From Isoetes engelmannii (lineage: Eukaryota; Streptophyta; Lycopodiopsida; Isoetales; Isoetaceae): DNA of 30,011 bases. Under the pieces are notes generated by a model that was not told where the DNA came from, ran no database searches, and was given only the letters and a program-made list of their open reading frames with translations. Position 1 is the stretch's first letter. Every line of letters starts with the position of its first letter. Below are positions 21,607-30,011 of the stretch, piece after piece. Position numbers and translations under genes: made by a program. Location: contig JAANSK020317039.1 in NCBI GenBank assembly GCA_011763485.2, positions 1 through 30,011 of the forward strand, read 5' to 3'.

Positions 21607-21618
21607 GGACTTCGGTCC
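21576..21618. other. Two cUUCGg tetraloop hairpins
   Basis: GGGAC-TTCG-GTCCC (21576-21589) and GGAC-TTCG-GTCC (21607-21618) are 17 bases apart, separated by a T-rich spacer. C(UUCG)G is the exceptionally stable RNA tetraloop class. They are followed by GGCGCGACGTTAAAATG and a CTTCC microsatellite near 21680-21698, an arrangement like the 3' end of a non-LTR element. This is inference only. Confidence 0.6.
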
Positions 21619-22132
21619 CCTTGTACTGTGCTGTCGCATGTCCTTTGGATGCTGCCTTTGTGGCGCGACGTTAAAATGTACTTCCTTCCTTCCTTCTATT
21701 CACTTAGTTAATTTACTCACATTGGTATTTACTTAGCCATAAGTACATATGCTTGCATGTGTCCCTTGGCTATGCTGCTTCCAGCAGATTGGAAGATAAT
21801 CCTTATTATACGTCATGTGCTAAAAGCGTCTTTTTTATCCAAAAATGTTAGCACATTGTCTTCTTATGGGGTGGTCTATTTAGTCCCACTTCGAATGGTC
21901 TTCTCTTATGTACTATTCAAATTGTATTGTATGGTTTTCTACAAGGAGGCTCTACCATATGCCATGGTGCACCTTATGCTATTTGCTATCTAGCTCATTG
22001 TTGAATTTGATGTGCATGTGTATTGATGCAGAAGGTATTGTTTCTAAAGCAGAGTTAGTCTAATTACTAATCAACTCAGATCAGTTTGTGACTTGTTTTT
22101 TAAATAACAAGTTTTATTTTACAATTGATAGT
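21619..22132. other. Intergenic, nothing further recognised
   Basis: After the CTTCC microsatellite there is an open plus-strand stretch at 21757-21993 without recognisable motif. Confidence 0.4.
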
Positions 22133-22405
22133 AGGGTATTATCCTAAATTAAATGATAACTTGATAACTGGGTATTATCTTACAAATGACAACGGGGTAT
22201 GTTATTGAATCAGGATATGTTATTGAATCAGGGTATTCATTGAATTAGATGAAACATGGCATGTTATTGAATCAGAGTATTATCTGAAACAGGGTATTAT
22301 CTTATAAATGAGAACAGGGTATGAATTTACAGTCATTAAATGGGGGATTGGTATACCAGCGTAACAGGGTATTATTTTACAAATGAGTAACAGGGTATTA
22401 TCTTA
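22133..22405. repeat. Degenerate array of GGGTATTATC units
   Basis: About nine occurrences of GGGTAT or close variants, often ACAGGGTATTATCTTA(C/T)AAATGA, fall in 270 bases at irregular 14-40-base spacing, interspersed with TGTTATTGAATCA. Units are too diverged and irregular for a CRISPR array. It is a decayed minisatellite. Confidence 0.75.
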
Positions 22406-22560
22406 TAAATTAAGAAAAGGGGGATTGTGGCCAAATACCCCGATTCCAAAAAAATATTTTATTTCCCGTTCTATAGAAAAGGGATTCCATAGGCACTTTT
22501 GGGGGGTATATTCTGGGGTATAGGAGCATCTTTTTCGTTGTGTAGGAACTTATGATGTCT

Positions 22561-22710
22561 GGGTATACACTTTAGAGATGTGGTGGAGGGCCAATTACGA
22601 CCTCTTAGAAGCATCCATAGCTATGCAATTACATGGGGTATACACTTAAGAGATGTGGTGGAGGGCCAATTACGACCTCTTAGAAGCATCCATAGCTATG
22701 CAATTGCATG
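22561..22710. repeat. 75-bp tandem duplication
   Basis: Copies 22561-22635 and 22636-22710 both start GGGTATACACTT and share GAGATGTGGTGGAGGGCCAA onward. They differ at about three positions. Confidence 0.93.
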
Positions 22711-23906
22711 GGGTGACCAATCAAGGCTCTTTTAGAACTCCCATCATTTTTACAACAATCCGTAAGATAAACAATTCCCTTTATAACTTGTAATGGGGTC
22801 CAGATAACCCTATTAACACGTGTCACACAACTGTGCCTCCTATGCTAATGAAAGCTCTTCAACCTATAGACCATACAATAGGAATATTATTAGCACATGC
22901 CAAAATTCTCTACCCAAGAGTATGCCCTTTGGGCAACAAGAAAAGGGAAGCTCAAATATCCAACTACAAGATTGGTGTACCGAACCTATCAACATCTGTA
23001 TACCTACCTTTTCAGCAGCAGTTCAATTCCCACAACCTATACCTTAAAAAGCTTCATGAATCTTGTGAATGAAACATATATCCTCCTCCACACACATGAA
23101 AGCTTAAAAGGAATTGCCAATCTTGGTAAATTTTAAATGCACATGAGATATATTGAACGGTGGCTATGATAAATAAGTCATGTTTTGTGTATGACCGTAT
23201 CATTTACTTATATGATATAATTTCTCCAGCAACAGTCTTAAATTATATGCAAACACTCTTAATAACTACTATATTATTCTCAGTTGTTGATTTTCAAAGG
23301 ATACACCACCGCCTATCCAAAAGTCTAAGCCTAGATTGGTTTGAATCAAGAAGAGAACATGGCAAATTGTTTTATTCAACTACTATTTTAAAATAAATTC
23401 CTCTGATTATAGGTAGTTTGAATGGACTGGAGCAAAGGATGGAAGTCAATGGAATCTCAACTAACATGGGAGGGAGACCTTTTGATATACGTGAAACTCA
23501 CCTCTCCATTTAACACGTTGAAGCAGTAGATCAGAGCTACTGAGCCATCTCCTCTGATCTATCAGTAATACTTTTATGAATATTTAATACGAAAACAGAT
23601 CCAAGACTGCACAAAGTATACACAATTCAATGACATGAAGGAGAGAACATGGGTATGCATGTTGGGAGTAATCTTAAACCCAATTTCAAGCGGCCACAAC
23701 GTGGAATAGCACTTCCATTAAAGACCACTAGGCAAAATCAAATCTTCAACCAATAATACACGTGAAAATCATCACACTAGTAGTAACATCAAAATACAAA
23801 CTATCTTAACTACTCAAAGAAATGATTTTTGAGGGGGATAGTTAAGCTAGTGGATAGTTGGAATATTCCGCTGCCGTTGAGAATCTAGAGGATCCGGTGG
23901 GCGCTC
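22711..23906. other. Intergenic upstream of the expansin gene
   Basis: Three overlapping open frames at 22820-23136 compete in all plus-strand frames and show no motif. The upstream regulatory region of the expansin gene probably lies in the right-hand part, but no specific element other than the TATA box can be supported. Confidence 0.4.
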
Positions 23907-23913
23907 TATATAA
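23907..23913 (+). promoter_or_regulatory. TATA box of the expansin gene
   Basis: TATATAA within GCGCTCTATATAACTCC. A start site about 30 bases downstream (near 23940) would give a leader containing a probable intron (donor after CTGCAG at 24057, acceptor TTTTTTGTCTTACAG at 24178) and place the ATG eight bases into the next exon. Confidence 0.65.
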
Positions 23914-24186
23914 CTCCAGACTCTGGTTTTGCTCTGCATTGTACACTGCAGTTCTGATTATTCTTCTTGGGGGGCTCTGTCTGTTTCAGGATTGGGACTT
24001 GTTTTCACTCCTGGATCAGCATCTTCCTGTTTTTTTTTTCCTGAATCTTCCTGCAGGTGGGATTTCAGTAGCTTATGTGCTGTTTGGATTGTATTTTTTG
24101 GTCTTCTGTCTTAGCAGTTTATGTTTTCATCTTACAGTTTGAGTAACTTAGCATTTACTTTTATTTTTTGTCTTACAGATTACAGA

Positions 24187-25486
24187 ATGGCAAGAACCTT
24201 CATGGTTCCATTGACCCTTGTAGCAGTGCTGCATATTGTAACTGTGATGGGGTTTGATGAAGGAAACTGGCAAAATGCTCATGCCACATTCTATGGTGGG
24301 AGTGATGCTTCTGGGACCATGGGTAAGAAAGCATATTCTCTTGTTTTTAGTTCTGTTGTCAGACATAAAATCTTGAAAAAAAAACAGGCTTCTAAGTAAA
24401 ATCTTATGATGGACAGGTGGAGCATGTGGCTATAGCAATCTTTACAGTCAGGGATATGGCACAAACACTGCAGCCCTGAGCACTGCATTGTTCAACAATG
24501 GCTTATCATGTGGAGCATGCTATGAAGTGAGATGTGACTCAGATCCAGAATGGTGCCTTCCAGGCAGCCCATCTGTGATGGTCACTGCCACTAATTTTTG
24601 CCCTCCAAATGATGCACTTTCCAATACCAATGGAGGCTGGTGCAACACTCCCTTAGAGCATTTTGACATGGCTCAGCCTGCATTTCAACAGATTGCAGCC
24701 TACAGGGGAGGCATTGTCCCAGTAATGTACAGAAGGTCAGCTCTAGTTCCCCATTACATTATTTCTATACTTCTTGAAAAAACCCAACTCCTGTTTCTAT
24801 AGATCTTCAAAACCCAACTCATTTGTATGCTTAGATCTCTGAAACCCAGCGGTTTTTCTATGGATCCTGAAACCCAGTTCATAGTTTATGGGTAAGTTAA
24901 GTTTCGCTTCTACAAAATTCTATAGATCCTGTCTCTTCATAGATACCTCATATTTCTCTAGATCCTTGAGAAAATGCATATTCCTATAGATCCTGAGAAC
25001 CAAACTCATATTCCTGTAGATCTTGGAAAACCCAATACGTACTTTTCTAGAAATCCATCATATTCCTGTAGATCTTTGGAAACCCAACCCATATGTTTTT
25101 GTAATCTTGAAAACCTCAACTTTTTGGTCTTACACTTACAGTATCTTGTGACCCTCTCTGATCAAATATTTGTTTATTGCAGAGTGTCTTGTGCAAGAAC
25201 AGGAGGGATCAGGTTCACCATTAATGGCCATTCATACTTCAATCTGGTTCTGATCTCCAATGTTGGTGGAGCTGGGGATGTTAACTCTGTTTCCATAAAA
25301 GGATCAAACACAGGATGGCAGCCAATGTCCAGAAACTGGGGTCAGAATTGGCAGAGCAATGCCCTTTTAGATGGCCAAAGCCTCTCTTTTATGGTTACAA
25401 CCAGTGATGGCAAGACTGTCACCTCCTATGACGTTGCCCCTAGCAACTGGCAGTTCGGGCAGACCTTCTCAGGGGACCAGTTTTGA
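24187..25486 (+). CDS. EXPA: Alpha-expansin (cell-wall loosening protein), 3 exons, 252 aa
   Basis: Exons 24187-24322, 24417-24735 and 25183-25486 join in phase with GT-AG introns; the second intron is 447 bp. Residues 1 to about 22 are a signal peptide. Domain 1 (GH45-like double-psi barrel) shows [19 protein letters not shown], the [17 protein letters not shown] block, the alpha-specific WCLPG insertion and HFD at 127-129. Eight cysteines (49, 77, 80, 85, 92, 107, 121 and one just after the second splice) match the family. Domain 2 (grass-pollen-allergen-like cellulose-binding fold) has [20 protein letters not shown] and ends in the usual GQTFSGDQF. Expansins break non-covalent contacts between wall polymers at acid pH without hydrolysis. 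The ATG was chosen because it begins the signal peptide directly after a probable leader-intron acceptor. Length and ends are normal, so it is probably functional. Confidence 0.96.
24780..25110. repeat. Degenerate minisatellite inside expansin intron 2
   Basis: About eight to nine imperfect units of roughly 35-45 bases carry the core (T)AGATC(C/T)T-GAAACCCA and a variable part such as ACTCATATTCCTGT. They fill most of the 447-bp intron and stop before the acceptor region at about 25110-25182. Splice sites are outside the array. Confidence 0.8.
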
Positions 25487-26676
25487 CCGAGGCAACTTTA
25501 GGGTTAGCTGTGGCGTTGCCCAACAAAGTTGTGGCCTTGCAGCCCGCTGCCCTAAAATTCTGTGGTGAGCTCCAACACTTATGCCACCCGACCCGAGTCA
25601 TACCATTGACTTCGTTCTTTTTAAAATAAAAAGAACTACTAGAACCTCAACTAGAACCTTATAGAACTTCAGTTACATATAGAAGAAGTTTTTTAGCGTC
25701 CACTTGAACCCAATCGGCTTATGGGTCAGTTACATATAGAGCCCTTATCCTTACCTCTTATCCATATAGAGCCCTTATCCTTACCTCTTATCCTTACCTA
25801 CTGCCAACTTGTGAGGCAGTTGATAACAACATGCCAATCATGTCCCAATCGCGGCGTCAATAACGCTACTTCCCACGCAGAAATTATGGGTAAAAATTAT
25901 AGGTACCGCATAACAGTTATAATTCTATAATACTATTTTCTACTGATTGTTTCACCTATTCAATGAAAACTACTCAAAGATTGCATCTTCTCCAATACAA
26001 TTTAGCATGCTATTTAAAGGTATAGTGTATTGAAAGAAAAGGAATGCATGGACCATGTAACTATTAAGGATCTTGGTGATGAAAAAATTATAGCTATCTT
26101 ATTTGTATTGTAGCATCTCCGGCTAAGAGCTCTTGACTAGTGAGCTTAAAACTTTAGTATTTGAGTTGGCTTTTTACGTCACTTAAAAGTTACATCGGGG
26201 TAAAGTCTTGAGTTGGTTTTATACCTCAGTTACTTAGGGGCTTGCTCACAAGGATTAGCAACAACAACAATTAGAGCCATATAAGGTCCTTATGTTACGT
26301 GGAAGCAAAGTTTTTAAGGGGTTACATTCATCTACTTGCATTTTATCAAGGACACCTGCATAACATCATAAATAAAGAAATTAAAACCTTATAAAACCTC
26401 GTCTTTCACTGTCTGAGACATTACATGGGATTAAAATTTGGAGATTGGAGAGTAATGAAGATGATAATTGACCCAACAATGCGGGAACAGAGACAAACAT
26501 ATACTAAAGATTATTGCTTTATGCCTACGCAACATTTGATTATAAATACACCCATGTAGAAAAATGGTCCAACATGGACCTTGTGACAACTATAATGATA
26601 GAACTCTCTTTTGGTTGAGTCAATCTTCAACATAGTCAATATCAAAAGCCTTTACCATGGTAATGAAGGGAGGGAT
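25487..26676. other. Expansin 3' flank and intergenic repeats
   Basis: No gene is recognised. The 30-bp duplication at 25733 lies here. An AATAAA-like signal for the expansin transcript was not firmly placed (AAAATAAAA occurs at about 25622-25630). Confidence 0.4.
25733..25792. repeat. 30-bp perfect tandem duplication
   Basis: The unit CATATAGAGCCCTTATCCTT plus ACCTCTTATC occurs at 25733-25762 and 25763-25792 without a mismatch. Confidence 0.95.
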
Positions 26677-26802
26677 GGAATACAAATGCCAAGAAGACAC
26701 ATATAGCATACTCTGTCTGTTTATTGAAGGTACTATTATGTCAAATGCAAAATTATATAAGACACAATGCCAAAAAGACACCTCTAGCTATGTAGTCAAA
26801 GG

Positions 26803-27019
26803 CATCATTGTATAAAATAGATAGAAATATCAAGAAAACACCTCTAGTGTACTCCATCTCTTGATTGAAACTGCACTGCATACACGAATCCATCATTGTA
26901 GTATTCAAATCCATCATTGTATACAATAGATAGAAATGTCAAGAAAACACCTCTAGTGTACTCCATTCTTGATTAAAACCTCTACTACATACACAAATCC
27001 ATCATTGTAACCACAGAGA
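26803..27019. repeat. 109-bp tandem duplication with older relatives upstream
   Basis: Copies start at 26803 and 26912 (CATCATTGTATA) and share ATCAAGAAAACACCTCTAGT onward. Weaker matches (ATGCCAAGAAGACAC at about 26686 and ATGCCAAAAAGACACCTCTA at about 26767) suggest the unit is part of an older, more diverged series. Confidence 0.88.
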
Positions 27020-27811
27020 ACGGACCTACTCTGGTTTGTTCATTGTGAGTTCTATGACATGTCTATTAGCTTTTATGACATACATATTGATGACTAGTTA
27101 GTGGGGCAGGTAAATAATCTTTGTTACATTTATTTTTATCAAAGGATTTGCTTCCTGTGCGGCCTGTCAGGCAAGGAAGCCCCCATTGTACATAAATAAG
27201 AGTAAGTTCCGAAGCACTTTGTCTTCGGCATCAAGGCAATCTCTGTGTTCTTCTGCTTTGATTTGGATATCTGCAAGCTTGGTAAAAAGAGAGACAAATT
27301 GAGGTTTTGAAAACAAGTATGCCAAACAAAATGGCAGTTTTTGCATCATATTCCGCAGCATAAATTTCTAGCGTAAGAAAAACAAGTCCGTTGTTGGTGC
27401 CCTCCTTCTTGGCATTCGTCTACAAATATGAAATGTTTTTGGCTTAGCACTGGGGTATTCTAAATGACATATTTTTTAGCGCCACATGATTTTCTGCAAG
27501 AGAGCTTACCCTTATTTCGGAAAACACGTCAATGACGCAAACATCAATTAATTAGAGAAATTTGAAATTCTCGTTGAGCATGAAATAGCTTCTAGTATGC
27601 CAATTATTTGTTAAAAATGGTTATCTTCAAGCAGATCCCCCCCCCCTCCCCGAGTAGAATCGCAGAGATTATCATATAACAGGGACCACACATAATATAA
27701 TATGGGCTAAATTTACCAATAAACTGAATCTCTCAACAGTTTAGGGTTATATTCTCATAAATAATAAGAACTCTCATATATTGAGTTGCAATAGCCAGAA
27801 GCACTTGGTTC
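27020..27811. other. Intergenic, nothing recognised
   Basis: A C9 tract occurs near 27637-27645. The minus-strand open stretch at 27167-27361 shows no motif. The downstream (pol) part of the minus-strand retroelement would be expected here, but no protease or polymerase motif is visible. Confidence 0.4.
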
Positions 27812-29869
27812 TTACACATCGCCCACCAATACTGTCGGGAGTGATGATGAAGATGGAAAGTTCGGGCAAATGGCGTGAAGAGTGGCAAGGCTGAGTGTAA
27901 TCTTGACGTGCTGGAAGGAGTGGAGTAGTTTGGCAGGTATGGAGGTAGAGGAAAGGGGTGGCAAATTCAAGATCTGGAAAATGACAGACAGTGGGAGATG
28001 AAGTTTGGTATTGGTGAGTGCATCCTGCACTTCTAGGGGTAGTGCCGGGTTGGCTAGTAACGGGATCTCAGAGATGGATGGCAGATGCGTAACAACTTCT
28101 TGAAAGGTCTGTGATGCAGCTGGAAGATCAATTGGGTTCTTTGCCTTTTCTTGTCCCAATAGTTGCAAATACAGCCTCTGGAGCCATGCCACTGAGTGTG
28201 AGCCGTTGTTTGAATTGCCTGAGGCGCTGCTGTGTTCCCCAACACAAATCTTCAAGATTAGGGACAGGCAAAGTGGTTTGAACCATATTTACCGGGTGAA
28301 TGTCGCGACATGGCACTTCAGTAATCCAATTGGAAGATCTTCTAGGAGGCTCACTGAGATTTGCCTAATCCAAAAGGTTGACAACTTGTTGTTCCACCGA
28401 ATCTGGTTGTTGTTGTAGCTGTCTTTGCTGATAAGGTTGTCGCTTTAGAGAGAGCGGGCGCCTGGGTGGCTCCCCGAGATTACATTTTGCCTGCCACAAT
28501 TGATCTGGAGATATGCGAACGTAGGCCATTTGATTTGTGCTCGGAAGTTGTACTTGGACAATAGGCAGCTGCAGACAATCTTGGAGCGTATGGCCCTTCG
28601 GGTGACAATGGAAACATGTAAGACCGTTTGAGCCCCGGGAAGTAGAGGCTTGTGTAGCAACAGCATTTGTGCTCTGAATGGGAAAGCTGGATCCATAAGA
28701 CACTGGGCGCAGTGTATTGCACTCTTTAGTAGAGTGATTGGTCATATTGCATCTCTTGCAATGGCGGGGACCGATTAAGGCATTGCATTCATTCACATGA
28801 TAGCTACCTATATTGCAATGTGTACACCAGATATGACTGCAGGAAGGAGCAGATGAGGCAGGCTGAGTAGTCATGGCATGGATAGATAGTGGAACTGAGC
28901 TATCAGCAGTTGCAAGTGTGCGGGAAAAAATATTGACAGATCTATTGGCAGCTTTGATAGCATCTTCCAATGTCTTGGGTCCTTGGAGCTCTGTGTAAAC
29001 CCAAATTTGAGGACTGAGTTCTTGCAAAAACCAAGCAAACAGCTGACTGTTCGATGGAGTTTCCGCTAATTTGGTCACCAGTAGCTGAATTCAATCTGCA
29101 AACTCTCTAAGGGGTTCAGATGACTTCTGCTGCTGCCGGGCCAACCGAGTGAGTAACTGTGAATCATCCTCAATACAGCTGTAATGTGTGAGAAAAGCCT
29201 GACGCATAAGCGTCCAATCTTTGTTCCATGATTTCTTATTGGCCAACAAGCATTCCGTAGGTTGTCCTTGCAATATGGTACTAAACAAATGAAACTTAAG
29301 AAGTGGATCATGGAGACCGTTCAGTACAGCCAATGAATCAAACTCTTCCAAGTGCGCTGCAGCACTTTGTTCTGTAGATGGCTTGCCGTGCAAAGTACGA
29401 AAAAGCGGGTAGTTAATTTTAACTTTAGCAACTGCTGCAGCCGCTGCAACCTGAGGTGTGGTAAGGGGTAGGGGAAATAAAACTGCAGTAGGGATCGTGG
29501 GTGCTGGAGGAACTGTAGTTGTGGTATAATAAAATGGAGGGATAGCAGTATGAACTGGTGCTTGGGAAAAAGGATTACTGGTTGGTGGTTGTGAAGCTCA
29601 AGGTTGTGGATATGGAGGAAGTAGGAAGTAATTCTAAGGAGGTATGAAATGTGTAGGTACTGGCGGAGCTGAGACATGAATAGTGGTAGATGCGAGATGA
29701 ACAGGATGTGGTGCATAAGCAGATGTTTCTTGGGGAGCTGCAGGCGGCAGAGAAAAAGGATCTAAGAAGGATGGTTTGGAAGGATCACCCAGAAGTGGAA
29801 ACCATTCAGGATGTAGGTGGAGATTGCTTGGGATTCAGGATTTGGGTGATTTAATGGGGAAGAAGGCAT
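27812..29869 (-). mobile_element. Decayed LTR-retrotransposon gag (capsid plus CCHC zinc knuckles)
   Basis: Read on the minus strand, a start at 29869 opens a short frame (MPSSPLNHPNP), then a frameshift leads to a proline-rich stretch. A capsid-like region follows at about 29440-28950 (KINYPLFRTLHGKPSTEQ, then W-x2-MRQAFLTHY). It is interrupted by TGA near 29088, where the family context expects Arg (CGA). At about 28830-28590 are three Cys-rich knuckles: an irregular CTHC...H...C, then two regular CX2CX4HX4C (CKRCNMTNHSTKEC and CFHCHPKGHTLQDC). A stop follows near 28364. Two further open stretches in different frames reach 27812, with a frameshift between them and no recognised protease DTG/DSG motif. 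The copy has several frameshifts and stops, so it is non-functional. Ty3-like is likely but not proven without pol. Confidence 0.8.
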
Positions 29870-29884
29870 AGTGTGGGACTTGAT

Positions 29885-30011
29885 AGACTGAAATGCAACA
29901 TTCGTCTGGTCCCATCTGTCATGAACCTACTCGAAAAAGCGGGGCAAATACACACCAGAACTACCAAAGAATCTTATATACAACAAAGAATCCGATATAC
30001 AATGGCCCGAA
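29885..30011 (-). promoter_or_regulatory. Possible leader and LTR edge of the minus-strand retroelement
   Basis: On the minus strand a TATATAAG box (29973-29980 on plus) precedes a GTTCATGACA...GATGGGACC segment upstream of gag. A 16-base ATATACAACAAAGAATC-like word recurs on either side of the box. This fits an LTR with promoter followed by leader, but the partner LTR and primer-binding site cannot be confirmed because the window ends. Confidence 0.3.

Noticed and set aside
21757-21993. 78-codon plus-strand frame after the nsLTP-like gene
   Set aside because: No signal peptide pattern, motif or similarity to neighbours; composition resembles random AT-rich DNA.
22133-22405. CRISPR-like repeat array
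   Set aside because: Units are short, diverged and irregularly spaced, and this is plant nuclear DNA.
22820-23136. Three overlapping plus-strand frames of 75-79 codons
   Set aside because: All three frames are open over the same DNA with no motif or codon preference, which indicates low stop density rather than coding.
29321-29716. 131-codon minus-strand frame
   Set aside because: It is out of frame with the capsid-like gag reading, which lies in another frame of the same DNA; its leucine/histidine/glutamine-rich composition is a frameshift artefact.

Overview
This is nuclear DNA of a land plant. The genes are split by GT-AG introns, intergenic space is AT-rich, and the two recognised genes are plant-specific: a plant-type tRNA ligase and an alpha-expansin. 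The remaining space is filled with decayed LINE, Copia and gag-bearing LTR elements. Repeat load and protein sequences would fit a fern or other non-flowering vascular plant, but that placement is a guess.

Layout. (1) 171-8103 (+): the 3' two thirds of a plant tRNA ligase gene, 20 exons whose phases all agree, 787 codable residues; the ligase N-terminus lies upstream of the window. Its 3' flank carries a 164-bp tandem duplication. (2) 8.6-15.6 kb: a mobile-element graveyard. It holds a Copia-like leader/gag trace, a minus-strand Copia polyprotein fragment, a 923-bp-spaced direct repeat, and two LINE 3' ends of one family in opposite orientation. One LINE copy is bounded by a clean 14-bp target-site duplication. 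A two-copy stem-loop repeat also lies here. (3) 15.6-20.8 kb: no recognised gene, but several minus-strand exon-like islands with GT-AG edges that may belong to an unrecognised gene or pseudogene. (4) 20.86-21.6 kb (+): a secreted cysteine-rich gene resembling type-2 nonspecific lipid transfer proteins. It is broken by a 271-bp tandem duplication and two CGA-to-TGA stops, and is followed by two cUUCGg hairpins. (5) 22.1-22.7 kb: a degenerate GGGTATTATC array and a 75-bp duplication. (6) 23.9-25.5 kb (+): an apparently intact three-exon alpha-expansin (252 aa) with a TATA box and a probable 5'-UTR intron. (7) 25.5-27.8 kb: repeats only. (8) 27.8-30.0 kb (-): a decayed LTR-element gag with CCHC zinc knuckles; its leader and possibly part of its LTR run off the right edge.

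The genes do not form a pathway: tRNA ligase joins exons of tRNAs (and bZIP60/HAC1-type mRNA) after endonuclease cleavage, whereas expansin loosens cell walls and the cysteine-rich protein would be secreted. The strongest window-wide pattern is the number of independent two-copy tandem duplications (26-271 bp), at least twelve in 30 kb. No clearly new biological system was found.
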